Part shown: one piece after another, positions 1 to 9,971 of the stretch
Position numbering within the stretch: the first letter of the stretch is position 1
Layout of the letters: each line of letters opens with the position of its first letter
Assembly: GCF_002741075.1 (NCBI RefSeq)
Contig: NZ_CP016634.1
Span: forward strand, 4,184,001-4,248,000
Source: Pseudomonas putida
Lineage (GTDB): Bacteria; Pseudomonadota; Gammaproteobacteria; Pseudomonadales; Pseudomonadaceae
Reading direction: 5' to 3'
Length of the DNA stretch: 64,000 bases
Notes under the pieces: generated by a model
The model's database searches: none
Told to the model about the DNA's origin: nothing
What the model saw: the letters and a program-made list of their open reading frames with translations, nothing else
Made by a program: the position numbers and the translations under genes

Positions 1-1911
1 GCGTTGCTCGCGCAGGTCGCGCTCGGCCAGGGCCCGTTGCAGTTCATCTGCCGCGGGCGCCACGCAGACCCGGCCACGCTGGCCATCGAGCAGCAACGGC
101 GTGCCGGCCTCCAGCAGCAGGATCGCAGCACCGGCCCCCACCACTGCCGGAATGCCCAGCGCCCGGGCCACGATGGCGCTGTGGGCCGTAGCGCCGCCCT
201 GGGCGGTGACGATACCGGCGACTCGGGCCGGGTCCAGGCGGGCTACATCCGAGGGGCCCACTTCGGCCATCACCAGCACGTAGGGCTGCTGAGGCTCGGC
301 AACGTCCTGGATGCCACACAGCTGGGCCAGCACTCGCCGGCCGATGTCGCGCAGATCGGCGGCACGCTCGGCGAGCAGGGTGTCGTGCAGCGACTCCTGC
401 TGGCGCGCCGCACTGTCGATCACCGCCATCCAGGCGGCCGCCGCGCTCTCGCCCTGGGCCAGACGCTGCTGGACTTCCTCGCCCAGACCTGGGTCGGCGA
501 GCATTTCCTGGTGGGTGACGAAGATCTCCCCGATAGACGTGTCGCTGCGCTGCACCAACGCCTGCAATTCAGCGTTGACCGCTGCCAAGGCATCCTGCAG
601 CCTTTGCCGCTCCTGGGCAGGCGACTCACCGCGCAGCGGGTAGTCGATCTTGCGAGCCACATGCACATGGGCCGGGCCACTGGCGATGCCTGGCGCCGCA
701 CCGACGCCCTGGACGATGCTGCCAGCTTGCGGCGCCTGGAGCACAGGCTCGGGCGGCGCCGCGCTGGTGGGGGCGACCTCCGGTAGCGGCTCCACCGCCT
801 CGCCCAGGCCTTGCTCGATGGCCGCGAGCAACACCGGCAGGGCATCGTTGGCAATGCCCGGTTCGGCGATCAGTTCGAGGGTCTGCCCACGCCGGGCTCC
901 CAGGCTGAGCAGCTTGCTCAGGCTCTTGAGCGACACGGCAGGCTGAGCGCTGTCTTGCAGACGTACCAGAAGCTCGCCCTCAAAGCCTTTGGCCAACTGC
1001 GCCAGCACCTTGGCCGGGCGGGCGTGCAGGCCGTGTGGGTTGGCCAGCACGACACAAGCGCTGGGCCAATCGGCCGGAACCTCGCCGCCCAAGACCTCGA
1101 GCACGGCGCGGCTGTTGCGCGCTTGGTAGAGCATTTGCCCACGGCCTTCGATGAGCACTTCGCACAGGCGCTCGAGCAACGCTTGGTGAGCGACACCCAG
1201 GCTGGCCAGGCAGAACAAACCATTGAGCGGCTGGTCGCGATAATGCAGCGGCTGCTGCGGCGTGATGAAGGCCAACCCCGGCTGGCGTACCTGACGCTCG
1301 CTGTGCAGCCACCACAGCCCTTCGCCCAAGGGCAGCGGCTCGGCCTGTTGCAACACGTTGGCGAACCCTGGATCGACGCAACCGGCGCGCTGCAGCAGGC
1401 GCGCGCCACGCCAGGCCAGTTCGTCGAAGTCTTCGGCGGCCAGGTTCAGCCCCACCAGTTGCGCATCCAACGCCAGGGCCTGGGGCGCCCCTTGCAGCAG
1501 CTTGAGCAGCGCTTCGGCACTGGAGGCGCGGCGCAGGGCCTCGGCCAGATCGGTCTCGCCCAGGGCGCGGGTTAGCAATTGCAGAAGACGCAGGTGCTCG
1601 TCGGAACGGGCGGCAATGCCAATGGCCAGGTAGACGATCTGCCCGTCACCCCAGTCCACCCCTTCGGGAAACTGCAACAGGCGCACGCCGGTGGCGAAGA
1701 CCTGATCGCGGGTCTGCGGCGTGCCGTGGGGGATGGCGATCCCTTGGCCAAGGAAGGTCGAGCCTTGCGCCTCGCGGTCCAGGAGCCCTTGCAGGTAACC
1801 TTCGGCGACCAGACCATCGGCGACCAATCGATCAGCCAGCAGGCGCAATGCCTCGGCCTTGTCGGCAGCCACCTGGTTCATGGCGATCTGCTCCTGAGCG
1901 AGCTCCAGCAT
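1..1911 (-). CDS. fruB: Fructose PTS multiphosphoryl transfer protein (EIIA-HPr-EI), 3' part beyond window
   Basis: Cytoplasmic phosphorelay protein that takes phosphate from phosphoenolpyruvate and passes it to the membrane fructose permease FruA. The 637 codons present run without a stop to the window edge; the full protein should be about 950 residues. Domain order is visible from active-site histidines: EIIA-Fru (IPHGTP, H62), HPr (LHARP, H296) and enzyme I (GGATAHSAIVARALG, H577). The rest of the EI barrel lies outside. The ATG at 1911 follows an AGGAG motif. The gene diverges from cra and its promoter region carries a Cra operator. fruK and fruA are expected further left, by analogy with P. 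putida. Family assignment is firm; only the C-terminus is unseen. Confidence 0.95.
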   Translation of the reverse strand, partial: MLELAQEQIAMNQVAADKAEALRLLADRLVADGLVAEGYLQGLLDREAQGSTFLGQGIAIPHGTPQTRDQVFATGVRLLQFPEGVDWGDGQIVYLAIGIAARSDEHLRLLQLLTRALGETDLAEALRRASSAEALLKLLQGAPQALALDAQLVGLNLAAEDFDELAWRGARLLQRAGCVDPGFANVLQQAEPLPLGEGLWWLHSERQVRQPGLAFITPQQPLHYRDQPLNGLFCLASLGVAHQALLERLCEVLIEGRGQMLYQARNSRAVLEVLGGEVPADWPSACVVLANPHGLHARPAKVLAQLAKGFEGELLVRLQDSAQPAVSLKSLSKLLSLGARRGQTLELIAEPGIANDALPVLLAAIEQGLGEAVEPLPEVAPTSAAPPEPVLQAPQAGSIVQGVGAAPGIASGPAHVHVARKIDYPLRGESPAQERQRLQDALAAVNAELQALVQRSDTSIGEIFVTHQEMLADPGLGEEVQQRLAQGESAAAAWMAVIDSAARQQESLHDTLLAERAADLRDIGRRVLAQLCGIQDVAEPQQPYVLVMAEVGPSDVARLDPARVAGIVTAQGGATAHSAIVARALGIPAVVGAGAAILLLEAGTPLLLDGQRGRVCVAPAADELQRALAERDLREQR

Positions 1912-2027
1912 GACCTTCTCCTTTTGCAGCCCCCGGGAGGGGACCTGAGGTATTGTTGTGAAATTCACCAATCGGGTCCGTTCAACGGTCTTGCGCAGGC
2001 GGTATTCGAGGCAGAAAATTTGCCTGC

Positions 2028-2039
2028 TGAAACGTTTAA
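2028..2039. promoter_or_regulatory. Cra (FruR) operator in the fruB-cra intergenic region
   Basis: The 12-mer TGAAACGTTTAA reads TTAAACGTTTCA on the other strand. As I recall, that is the site described for P. putida Cra upstream of fruBKA, where fructose 1-phosphate releases the repressor. It lies 117 bp upstream of the fruB start and 157 bp upstream of cra, so it could control fruB, cra or both. The rest of the 285-bp gap holds no gene. Confidence 0.85.
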
Positions 2040-2196
2040 TCTGACCAGGTGGCCACGTTACTCGATAATCTTCCGACGAAAAAGCCCCATCCTGTCGGAC
2101 AATTGCGACAATGGTCGCCTGCCCAAGGCCCCGGCGCCAGGTGAAACTACCCGGTCCGGCCTCGCAGGCAGCCCCGGTAATAACAAGGAAAATTCG

Positions 2197-3192
2197 GTGA
2201 AACTCAGCGATATCGCCCGTCTGGCCGGTGTGTCCGTGACCACCGCCAGCTACGTCATCAATGGCAAGGCCGAACAGCAGCGCATCAGCAACAGCACCGT
2301 CGAGCGCGTGCGTGCGGTGGTCGAGGCCCACGGCTTCACGCCCAACCCCCAGGCCGCCGGCCTGCGTAGCCGGCATACGCGTACCCTGGGCTTCATTCTC
2401 CCGGATCTGGAGAACCCCAGCTACGCCCGCATCGCCAAGCAGCTCGAGCAAGGAGCCCGCGCCCGCGGCTACCAATTGCTGATCGCCAGCAGCGATGACC
2501 AGCCCGACAGCGAGCGCCAATTGCAACAGCTGTTCCGTGCTCGCCGTTGCGATGCACTGTTCGTCGCCAGTTGCCTGCCGCCGGATGACGAAAGCTATCG
2601 CGAGCTGCAGGACAAAGGCCTGCCGATCATCGCCATCGACCGACGCATGGCACCGGAGCACTTCTGCTCGGTGATCAGCGACGACCGCGACGCCAGCCGT
2701 CAACTCGCCCAGAGCCTTCTGGATACCAACCCCGGCAGCATCGCCCTGATCGGCGCGCGCCCGGAGCTGTCGGTCAGCCAGGCCCGCGCCGGCGGTTTCG
2801 ACGAGGCCCTGCACCCCTTCGCCGGCCAGGTGCGCCGCTATCAGGGCGAGGCCTTCAGCCGCGAGTGCGGCCAGCGCCTGATGGTGCAATTGATCGAAGA
2901 CTTCGGCGGCCTGCCGGATGCCTTGGTGACCACCTCCTATGTGCTGCTGCAGGGCGTGTTCGATACCCTGCAGGCGCGCCCGGCCGACTCGCGCCAGCTG
3001 CAACTGGGCACCTTCGGCGACAACCAACTGCTGGATTTCCTGCCTCTGCCAGTCAATGCCATGGCCCAACAGCACGGCCTGATTGCCGCCACCGCTCTCG
3101 AACTGGCCCTGGCCGCGATCGAGGACAAACGCTACGAGCCCGGCGTGCACGCCGTCGCCCGAACCTTCAAGCAACGCATCAACGCAGGTTGA
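2197..3192 (+). CDS. cra: LacI-family catabolite repressor/activator Cra (FruR)
   Basis: DNA-binding regulator of the fructose operon, 331 residues, the usual family length. The N-terminal helix-turn-helix (KLSDIARLAGVSVTTASYVI) is a typical LacI-type head. It is followed by the hinge with the motif NPQAAGLRS and a periplasmic-binding-like effector domain from about residue 60. I chose the GTG at 2197 because AAGGAA sits 6 bp upstream and the protein then begins MKLSDIARLAG as in homologues; the frame stays open further upstream but codes for nothing recognisable. Divergent from fruB, with a Cra site between them. The effector in pseudomonads is reported to be fructose 1-phosphate. Confidence 0.95.
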   Translation: MKLSDIARLAGVSVTTASYVINGKAEQQRISNSTVERVRAVVEAHGFTPNPQAAGLRSRHTRTLGFILPDLENPSYARIAKQLEQGARARGYQLLIASSDDQPDSERQLQQLFRARRCDALFVASCLPPDDESYRELQDKGLPIIAIDRRMAPEHFCSVISDDRDASRQLAQSLLDTNPGSIALIGARPELSVSQARAGGFDEALHPFAGQVRRYQGEAFSRECGQRLMVQLIEDFGGLPDALVTTSYVLLQGVFDTLQARPADSRQLQLGTFGDNQLLDFLPLPVNAMAQQHGLIAATALELALAAIEDKRYEPGVHAVARTFKQRINAG

Positions 3193-3194
3193 GC

Positions 3195-3971
3195 ATGCGC
3201 CTGATCGACACCCACACCCACCTGGACTTCCCCGACTTCGACGCCGACCGCGACCGCCTGCTGGCCAACGCGGCGGCGCGGGGCGTGGAGCGCATGGTGG
3301 TGCTGGGGGTGTACCAGGCCAACTGGCAGCGGGTGTGGGACTTGGTCTGTGGCGAGCAGCGGCTGTTCGCGGCGCTGGGCCTGCATCCGGTGTACCTCGA
3401 ACAGCACCGCCCCGAGCATCTGGCACAACTGCGCGACTGGCTCGAACGCCTGCGCGGCGACCCACGCCTGTGCGCGGTGGGAGAGTTCGGCTTGGACTAC
3501 TACCTGCCGGAACTGGACAAAGACCGCCAGCAGGCGTTGTTCCAGGCGCAGTTGCAACTGGCCTGCGACTTCGACCTGCCCGCCCTGCTGCACGTACGCC
3601 GCAGCCATGCCCAGGTGATCGCTACCCTCAAGCGCTACAAGCCTGCGCGCGGCGGCATCGTCCACGCCTTCGCCGGCAGCTACGAAGAAGCCCGCGAGTA
3701 CATCAAGCTCGGTTTCAGGCTGGGCCTGGGCGGCGCGGCCACCTGGCCCCAGGCCCTGCGCCTGCGCAAGACCTTGCCCCGACTGCCCTTGGAAAGCCTG
3801 GTGCTGGAAACCGACGCGCCGGACATGGCGCCGGTGATGTTCCCTGGCGAGCGCAACAGCCCCGAACACTTGCCGGAAATTGCCGAGGCACTGGCCGAGG
3901 TGATCGGCACAGAGGCCGAGCACCTGGCTCAGACCAGCAGCCGAAATGCCTGTGAGCTGTTCGGCTGGTAG
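3195..3971 (+). CDS. TatD-family metal-dependent hydrolase
   Basis: 258-residue amidohydrolase-fold enzyme of the TatD/YcfH/YjjV group, metal-dependent DNases or phosphoesterases. Metal-binding motifs appear in the expected order: DTHTHLDF at the N-terminus, GEFGLDYY near residue 100, LLHVRRSHAQV, GIVHAFAGS and ETDAPDM. The ATG lies 2 bp after the cra stop codon, so it is probably co-transcribed with cra. The exact substrate cannot be read from sequence; TatD relatives act in DNA repair or quality control rather than in Tat secretion itself. Confidence 0.9.
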   Translation: MRLIDTHTHLDFPDFDADRDRLLANAAARGVERMVVLGVYQANWQRVWDLVCGEQRLFAALGLHPVYLEQHRPEHLAQLRDWLERLRGDPRLCAVGEFGLDYYLPELDKDRQQALFQAQLQLACDFDLPALLHVRRSHAQVIATLKRYKPARGGIVHAFAGSYEEAREYIKLGFRLGLGGAATWPQALRLRKTLPRLPLESLVLETDAPDMAPVMFPGERNSPEHLPEIAEALAEVIGTEAEHLAQTSSRNACELFGW

Positions 3972-4038
3972 GCCGCCGCAGTCCCATTCGTGGGTAAGTC
4001 GGGGCTCTCGATGACACCCGCGAAGGGTGCCCCCTCGG

Positions 4039-6051
4039 CTAGACGCGAAACGCCCCGATCAGCCGCTTGAGCTCTTCCACCTGTCCCGACAGCGCCCGGC
4101 TGGCATCCTCGGTCTGGCACGCGCCCTGGGTGGTGTCCTGGGCGGCGCGGTTGATCGCCACGATGTTCAAATCGATGTCATGCGCCACCGTGGTCTGCTG
4201 CTCGACGGCCGCTGCGATCTGCTGGTTCTGCGCGACGATGCCGCCCACCGCGCCCAAGATGTTGCCCAGCGCCTGTTGCACCTGGCGTGCTTCGTCCACC
4301 GTCCCCGCCGCCATCTGATGGCTGCTGCCCATGGCCTTGACCGCCGCGCCAACGCCTGCCTGTAGGCGCTGGATCATCTGCGCGATCTCCTCGGTGGAGT
4401 CCTGGGTGCGACGCGCCAGGGTGCGCACCTCGTCGGCCACCACGGCAAACCCCCTGCCCTGCTCGCCAGCCCGTGCCGCCTCGATCGCGGCATTGAGCGC
4501 CAGTAGGTTGGTCTGCTCGGCGATGCTGCGGATCACTTCCAGCACCCGGCCGATGGCCTGGCTGTCACCGGCCAGCTGGTTGACCGCGACCACGCTCTGG
4601 TCGATCTCACCGGCCAGTCGGGTGATGCTGTCCTGCTGGTTTTCCACCAGGCCACGGCCGGTGGCGCTCTCGCGATTGACCTGCTGCGCGCCTTCGGCGG
4701 CCAGCGCCGCGCTGCGGGCGACTTCCTGGGAGGTGGCACTCATCTGGTTCATGGCCGTGGCCACCTGCTCGATCTGCTCGCGCTGACCACTGACCGCCTG
4801 GTTGCTGCGCACCGACACAGCCAGCACCTGTCCGGCCTGCTCCTCGACCGTCGAGACGGTCCGACCCACCTGGTCGATAAGTTCGCGGATCCGCCGCACC
4901 GTCTGGTTGAAGCCCTGGCCCAGCTCGCCCAGCTCGTCACGGCTGCGGGCCTGGAAGCTCACGGTCATGTCTCCGGCAGCGACCTTGTCCATGGCCGCGC
5001 CCAGGTTGCCCAGGGTTTCGCGGATGGACACATAGAAGCCGCTGTCCAGGTAGATGATCAGGGCAAACACCACCGCCAGCGCAGCGATCAGCGCGATCAT
5101 GCGCAGACGATGCTCGTCCAGGCGGTCTTGCAGTTGCACCTGCAAGTGGCCGAGGACGGCGTCGTTGAGCCGGTAGGTCTGCGCCATCAGCTCGCTGACC
5201 TGCTGATAGAACGCGAGCCATGGCGCGTCCAGGGTCTCGGCCATCACCACGCGGTCTTCGAACAAGGTGGCGGCCTGCTTCACCGTTGCCTGGCTGGCCT
5301 GGGCCAACGCGGCCAAGTCGGCCTTTGCGCGCGGGTCGGCGCTCAGCGCATCGTCCAGGCGGATGCCGTAGTCGGCGGACAGGCGCTCCAGGCGCTGCAA
5401 CAAGTCTTCGAAACGGGCGCTGCCAGCCGAATCGATGAAACCGCGGCCCAACGCCATGGCCCCCAGCGCCCGCCCCTCGCCCAGGGTTTGGGTCACCTGC
5501 CCGGTGGCACTGCCCAACAGCTCGCTCAGATGCCGCACCGACGCCTGGTTGTCCTGATCCAGCCCGGACTGGCTGGCCACCTGCTTGGTCAGGACCTGGG
5601 CCTGGACCAGGAGCTTGTCGAACAGGGCTGCCTTGCTTTGCAAGGAAGACTCTTTGCGCGCTCGGGCGAAGATCTCGCTGAGTTCATCGCGTCGGGCCTG
5701 TAGCTGCGGGCCGCTCACGGGAATCGCCTCGAGCCCTGCGGCGACCTTTTTCTCAAGCGCATCGATGCGCTGCTCCAGATCACCGGCCTGGCCCGACTGG
5801 CCCAGCAGGGCATTGATCTGCACGAGATTGCCCAGGGTTTCCAGGTCACCGCGCAGGCTCAGGGCTCCGGCCAGGGGGCCGAGCCCCTGCAGTTCGACGC
5901 CGGTGGCGTGAAATTCGTCGTAGACGTCGCGCACCAGGTAGAAGCTGGTGACCAGCATGGGGACGAAGAACAAGGTGCTGATCAAGCTGAACTTCAGGCC
6001 GAAGCTCAGCCGGTCCATCAGGGCGATGGCCGGATAGAGCAAACGCTTCAT
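4039..6051 (-). CDS. Methyl-accepting chemotaxis protein with long N-terminal sensor region
   Basis: Transmembrane chemoreceptor, 670 residues. A first membrane helix (about residues 19-42, [15 protein letters not shown]) is followed by about 280 residues of predicted helical periplasmic domain. A second membrane helix comes next ([17 protein letters not shown]), then HAMP and the cytoplasmic signalling hairpin with the conserved tip [19 protein letters not shown]. The sensor domain is rich in Leu, Ala and Gln without Cache motifs and fits a helical-bundle type, perhaps the bimodular class; the ligand is unknown. The ATG at 6051 has AAGGAG 6 bp upstream; a start two codons earlier would sit on the ribosome site. 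It stands alone, convergent with the TatD gene. Confidence 0.92.
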   Translation of the reverse strand: MKRLLYPAIALMDRLSFGLKFSLISTLFFVPMLVTSFYLVRDVYDEFHATGVELQGLGPLAGALSLRGDLETLGNLVQINALLGQSGQAGDLEQRIDALEKKVAAGLEAIPVSGPQLQARRDELSEIFARARKESSLQSKAALFDKLLVQAQVLTKQVASQSGLDQDNQASVRHLSELLGSATGQVTQTLGEGRALGAMALGRGFIDSAGSARFEDLLQRLERLSADYGIRLDDALSADPRAKADLAALAQASQATVKQAATLFEDRVVMAETLDAPWLAFYQQVSELMAQTYRLNDAVLGHLQVQLQDRLDEHRLRMIALIAALAVVFALIIYLDSGFYVSIRETLGNLGAAMDKVAAGDMTVSFQARSRDELGELGQGFNQTVRRIRELIDQVGRTVSTVEEQAGQVLAVSVRSNQAVSGQREQIEQVATAMNQMSATSQEVARSAALAAEGAQQVNRESATGRGLVENQQDSITRLAGEIDQSVVAVNQLAGDSQAIGRVLEVIRSIAEQTNLLALNAAIEAARAGEQGRGFAVVADEVRTLARRTQDSTEEIAQMIQRLQAGVGAAVKAMGSSHQMAAGTVDEARQVQQALGNILGAVGGIVAQNQQIAAAVEQQTTVAHDIDLNIVAINRAAQDTTQGACQTEDASRALSGQVEELKRLIGAFRV

Positions 6052-6212
6052 GCGCATCTCCTTGGATTCTTTTTATTCTGCGAGGTAGCACAAGGCCATT
6101 AACGGCCAAGCGACCTGTATAACGCAGATCGAATCCAAGGTTTGTAATTTAAGGTTAAGCGAGGCTTGCCAGACCAGGCTCATCCGCCAGCAGGCCTACA
6201 GGGTGCTGATCT

Positions 6213-6287
6213 CTTCGCGGGTAAACCCGCTCCAGATACAGCGGTGCCCTCATTAACGCCGTTGTATCTGTAGGTTTACCTGCGAAG
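6213..6287. repeat. REP-like palindrome (CGCGGGTAAACC type)
   Basis: The left arm CTTCGCGGGTAAACC is answered by GGTTTACCTGCGAAG, and inside it AGATACA is answered by TGTATCT, giving a long imperfect hairpin. It lies between the starts/ends of the chemoreceptor and ampE genes. The core CGCGGGTAAACC recurs at 19033-19093, and this type is typical of P. putida intergenic repeats. It fills much of the 278-bp gap 6052-6329; nothing else is seen there. Confidence 0.75.
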
Positions 6288-6329
6288 CAGGCGCCGCTCA
6301 CCAGGCGAAGAACACCTTCTGAAAAGCGC

Positions 6330-7160
6330 TCAGAACAATACCGTCCACAGCGCAAAGCAGGCGTACCACAGCACCGCGCAACGCAGCAGCAGCTCCCAGA
6401 GGCTGTCCAGGCGACCGAGCCCACGCTGGGCGTCCTCTTCCTCGGGCATGTTGTCCGCCACGCGCCCGACCCGCGCCACCAGATGCCCCGCGCTGATGTG
6501 CCAGTTGAGCAGTTCATGCAGCATCACCCGCATCACGGCGACGAAGTTACCCACCAGGGCAAAGCTCAGGGCCAGCACCCGCACCGGCAACCAGTCCAGG
6601 GCATGGCGCAACTGCTCGGCGCGCTCCTTGAGTGCTGGCTGTCGGCTGTTCTCGGCACTCAAGGCCAGCAGGCGGTAGGCCAGGGCGGCACCTGGGCCGA
6701 GCAGGAAATACCAGAAGATCACCGCAAAGAAGCTCTGGTAGGCCTGCCACAGCAAATGTCCCTGCACGCGCACCAACAAACCAGGGGCATCGTCGGCCAC
6801 CAGGCCCAGGTCCCGCTCGGCCACATGCAATGCGGCCTGGTCATCGGCCCGGCGCCAGGTATCGCGAAACGGCCCCAGGGATGCCTTGATGTCGCCACGA
6901 CCGAGGCTGTAGATCAGCACCAGCAGGTGCACCGGCAAGGCCAGCAGGCCATAGGCCACCGGCTCGAGCACGTGGAGCAACAGCACCAGCAAGGCCACGG
7001 GCGCCAGCACCAGGATGGCCAGGGTCCACCAGGGGTGCACCTTGCCACTGCGCTCAAGGCGCACCAGCTCGCCGATGAAAAAACCGTCACGCTGCAACCG
7101 CTGGCGCAGGGCCGAAAACTTCTCGAACCAGAGCACCAGCACCAACACCAGAAAACTCAT
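6330..7160 (-). CDS. ampE: AmpE inner-membrane protein (beta-lactamase regulatory)
   Basis: 276-residue integral membrane protein of the AmpE family, encoded with AmpD in the locus that controls ampC induction and cell-wall recycling; its biochemical role remains poorly defined. Hydrophobic stretches occur at the N-terminus, around residues 45-85 (LAILVLAPVALLVLLLHVL), 135-160 (FFAVIFWYFLLGPGAALAYRLL), 195-215 and at the C-terminus. The ATG overlaps the ampD stop codon by 4 nt (ATGA), indicating translational coupling. Length and start MSFLVLVLVLWFEKFS agree with the Pseudomonas family. Confidence 0.93.
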   Translation of the reverse strand: MSFLVLVLVLWFEKFSALRQRLQRDGFFIGELVRLERSGKVHPWWTLAILVLAPVALLVLLLHVLEPVAYGLLALPVHLLVLIYSLGRGDIKASLGPFRDTWRRADDQAALHVAERDLGLVADDAPGLLVRVQGHLLWQAYQSFFAVIFWYFLLGPGAALAYRLLALSAENSRQPALKERAEQLRHALDWLPVRVLALSFALVGNFVAVMRVMLHELLNWHISAGHLVARVGRVADNMPEEEDAQRGLGRLDSLWELLLRCAVLWYACFALWTVLF

Positions 7161-7723
7161 GCGTTGTCCTCATTGCATTGCAAGGCCGCGCGGTAGCGGC
7201 GCCAATCGAAAGCCGGGCCCGGGTCGGTCTTGCGCGCCGGGGCGATGTCGCTGTGACCGCAGATACGCCCAAGATCGATCGCAGGCCACACGCTGCGAAT
7301 CTGCCGGGTCAGCTGCGTCAGGGTCTGGTATTGGGCGTCTGTGTAGGACAACTCGTCAGTGCCCTCCAGTTCGATGCCGATGGAAAAATCGTTGCAACCC
7401 TCACGCTCGCCGAAGCGTGAAACACCGGCATGCCAGGCCCGGTCCAGCAAGGAAACGAACTGAGTCACCGCCCCGTCGCGCTCGACGAACAGATGCGCCG
7501 ACACAGTCAGGTGACAGATGCTTTCGAAATAGGGATGCTCGGCGGGGTCGAGCCGGTTCTGGAAGAACTGCTGGACCTTGCCGGTGCCGAAACAGGCCGG
7601 CGGCAGGCTGATATTGTGGATGACCAACAGGGAGATGGCTTCGCCTTCAGGGCGCGCGTTGAAATTCGGCGAGGGGCAGTGGGTGACGCCGGAGAACCAG
7701 CCAGTCGCACGGTCCAATTGCAT
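7157..7723 (-). CDS. ampD: 1,6-anhydro-N-acetylmuramyl-L-alanine amidase AmpD
   Basis: Cytosolic zinc amidase (amidase_2 fold, 188 residues) that cleaves the stem peptide from 1,6-anhydromuropeptides during peptidoglycan recycling; its loss de-represses AmpC beta-lactamase through AmpR. Zinc-ligand regions are VIHNISL (H36) and GHSDIAPARKTDPG near the C-terminus. I chose the ATG at 7723 because the protein then starts MQLDRATGWFSGVTHCPSPN, closely resembling P. aeruginosa AmpD; the frame is open further upstream, but that part is not conserved. First gene of an ampD-ampE pair. Confidence 0.95.
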   Translation of the reverse strand: MQLDRATGWFSGVTHCPSPNFNARPEGEAISLLVIHNISLPPACFGTGKVQQFFQNRLDPAEHPYFESICHLTVSAHLFVERDGAVTQFVSLLDRAWHAGVSRFGEREGCNDFSIGIELEGTDELSYTDAQYQTLTQLTRQIRSVWPAIDLGRICGHSDIAPARKTDPGPAFDWRRYRAALQCNEDNA

Positions 7724-7811
7724 GGAGCAGATCCTGAAATCGCCAGGGAGGAGCCACCAGTATGCCCCGCGCCTGGCAGGCTTGCATGTAAATGATTGTT
7801 CAGCAGACCTG

Positions 7812-9971
7812 CTACCTGCGCAATCGCTCAAGCACCGCGTCCAGCGCGCGCTCGAACAACAGCCCGTCATCGAGCAGGCGCACCTCGCCGCGACGCAGGG
7901 CCTGAGCCAGTCCAGCGCCGCTCCATTCGCGCACCTTCATGCCAGTGCGATTGGCGAAGACGTAACGGTCACTGCTGTCGATAACCGCCACCAGCTTGCA
8001 ACGCAGGGGCTCCTCGTCATCCATCACCTCGACCCAGACCCCGATGCGCAGACGCCGCACCAGGCCCAGCTCAGGGCCCTGCGCGTGCAGACGCAACAGA
8101 GGGCCGCAGGCCGATTCATCGGCCACCGCCAGGATGATCTGCTCAGCCACCAGCACCTCGCCCAAGGCAGGTACCCCTTCGACAGGTGAACCCTCCCCCC
8201 CGGCAAAGGCACGCAGGTGCAACTGCTCCAGCTGCAGGAAGAACGCCCGGGTCGCGGCGGCTTCGGTGACGACCCCGGCCAGCCCGTCACGCAGGGCCTT
8301 GAGCAGCCCCGGCACCTGTTGCAACAAGCGCTCCCGGGCGTGCGGGTCGCGGTGCGGAGCAAGACTGGCCAGCAGGGCATCGACCGTCGCCAGGCCATTG
8401 CGCCAGGCGCTCGAATCCTCACCCTCCTTGAGCCAAGCCAACAGCAGGACCTGGCTCCAATCCTGCACCAGCATCCGCACCACCGTGTGCGGCAGGACCC
8501 GCCCCAGAAGACGCAGGTTCAGGGCCTGCTGCACCCGCTGCCGGGCTTGCAGCGCACGGGCACGGCCCTCTTCGGCATCGCGGGTGCGTTGTTCGAGCAG
8601 TTCGTTGCGCCGATGCTCCTCCTGGTTGAAGGCCAGAAAGTCCTCGAGCAGGTCAGCGAACACGCGAGGATCATCGGTGAAGTCGTTGAGCAAACGCTGA
8701 ATCACACGCTCCACACGCAGGTGCAGGTTGTCGCGCACGCCCTCGCTGCCGCTTTCCCATCCGATCGCGGCAGCGGCGATTTCGTTGAGTAGACGCCGGG
8801 CCGGATGGCTGGCACGACTGAACAGGCCTTTATCGAGCAGGGCCACTTTGAGCAGGGGGATGTGCAACCGAGCGATCAGCGCGCGCAATGACGCAGGCAG
8901 GTTGTTATCGGCCTGGATGAAGTCGAACAGCAGGCCGACCAGGTTGAGGGTGTCTTCGTCCGCCGTGTCGATCCGCCGACGCGTGCCGCTGCGCACACTC
9001 ACCCGCAACAGCAACTGCTCCAACTGCTGGCCAAGCGCGAAGTCATCCGCCTCGCAGGTCGCGGGCACATAGCGCTGAAGATGCGACAGCAAACGCAGCA
9101 AGTCGGCGGTGCTGATCGGCTGGGCGCTGACGACCTGCTGTACACGTGGCGCGATACCCCCTCGAACCGGGGCCAACAGTGCCTGCAAGGAATCGAAAAA
9201 TGCCTTGCCCGCACCATCGGGCTCCGGCGCCTCGTCGCGCGCCAGCGCGGTCGCAAGGTGTCTGGCGGCGTGGCGACGATCGTCGACACGGCGGCGCGGC
9301 GTCGGCTTGAGTTCGGCCAGCACACCGGCGTCGGCCAGCAACTGGTTGGCCTGGTCGTACAGCTGATCGAGGTCGCGCAATACATAGCGTTCGAACAGCT
9401 TGAGCAGGATCAGCTTGACCCTGCGGTTTACACCTTGGCTGCGCGCGGCCTCCAGAAAGTAGCCGCACAATCGGTCCGGCCCCAGGGGGTTGTCGGACGC
9501 CGCGCAGGCCTCGCCGAGCAGGGTCTGCAGACGCAACGCCAAGTGCTCCAGGGCAAGGCCATCACGGGAAAGAACGCGAGCGACCATGGATTCGAGGGCG
9601 GCGGCGCGCGCCAGTTGCGCCGAGCCGAGCGGGTCGTCACTGACAGTGAACCCCGAGGCCTCGGCCTGCCCCACTTGGGCAAAACAGTCATAAAAGGTGT
9701 CGAGAAAGCCTCGCTCGATGCTCTTGCGCTTGAGGCGCAGGTCGCGCATGGCTTCGAAATACAGGTTCTGGTCGAAGCGTTCAGGGGCTTTGTCGGCCAT
9801 TTCGAAGAGCGTGTCGTCAGCATTGTCGAACAACGCGTGCAGCCCCTGGCGCAGTTGCAATGCGGCCTGATCGCGCACTTGCAGCAGCAGCGCCGGGAGG
9901 CAAGGCGAGGGCGCATGTGCCCCTTGATCGATGGCGACCGCCAACGGCACCACCTTGCCTTCGTTCTGCAT
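7812..9971 (-). CDS. DUF1631 family protein
   Basis: 719-residue protein of unknown function matching the DUF1631 family found beside nadC and ampD in pseudomonads (sometimes misnamed thymidine phosphorylase). It is mostly helical and rich in Leu, Arg and Glu, with no signal peptide or membrane segment, so probably cytoplasmic. The central part (about 440-560) is strongly charged (NQEEHRRNELLEQRTRDAEEG) and could form a coiled coil. The C-terminal 120 residues have a beta-rich look (RLRIGVWVEVMDDEEPLRCKL), perhaps PilZ-like, which I could not verify. The ATG at 9971 has AAGGAG 6 bp upstream. Confidence 0.85.
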   Translation of the reverse strand: MQNEGKVVPLAVAIDQGAHAPSPCLPALLLQVRDQAALQLRQGLHALFDNADDTLFEMADKAPERFDQNLYFEAMRDLRLKRKSIERGFLDTFYDCFAQVGQAEASGFTVSDDPLGSAQLARAAALESMVARVLSRDGLALEHLALRLQTLLGEACAASDNPLGPDRLCGYFLEAARSQGVNRRVKLILLKLFERYVLRDLDQLYDQANQLLADAGVLAELKPTPRRRVDDRRHAARHLATALARDEAPEPDGAGKAFFDSLQALLAPVRGGIAPRVQQVVSAQPISTADLLRLLSHLQRYVPATCEADDFALGQQLEQLLLRVSVRSGTRRRIDTADEDTLNLVGLLFDFIQADNNLPASLRALIARLHIPLLKVALLDKGLFSRASHPARRLLNEIAAAAIGWESGSEGVRDNLHLRVERVIQRLLNDFTDDPRVFADLLEDFLAFNQEEHRRNELLEQRTRDAEEGRARALQARQRVQQALNLRLLGRVLPHTVVRMLVQDWSQVLLLAWLKEGEDSSAWRNGLATVDALLASLAPHRDPHARERLLQQVPGLLKALRDGLAGVVTEAAATRAFFLQLEQLHLRAFAGGEGSPVEGVPALGEVLVAEQIILAVADESACGPLLRLHAQGPELGLVRRLRIGVWVEVMDDEEPLRCKLVAVIDSSDRYVFANRTGMKVREWSGAGLAQALRRGEVRLLDDGLLFERALDAVLERLRR

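Noticed and set aside
2197..3192. A longer cra reading frame beginning near 1579 (537 residues)
   Set aside because: The extra 206 codons run antisense through fruB and across the operator; a GTG with a good ribosome site gives the standard LacI-family N-terminus.
3132..3923. Long open frame antisense to the TatD-type gene
   Set aside because: A shadow of high-GC coding sequence; composition is Gln/Val/Arg-rich with no motifs, whereas the + strand frame has all metal-binding motifs.
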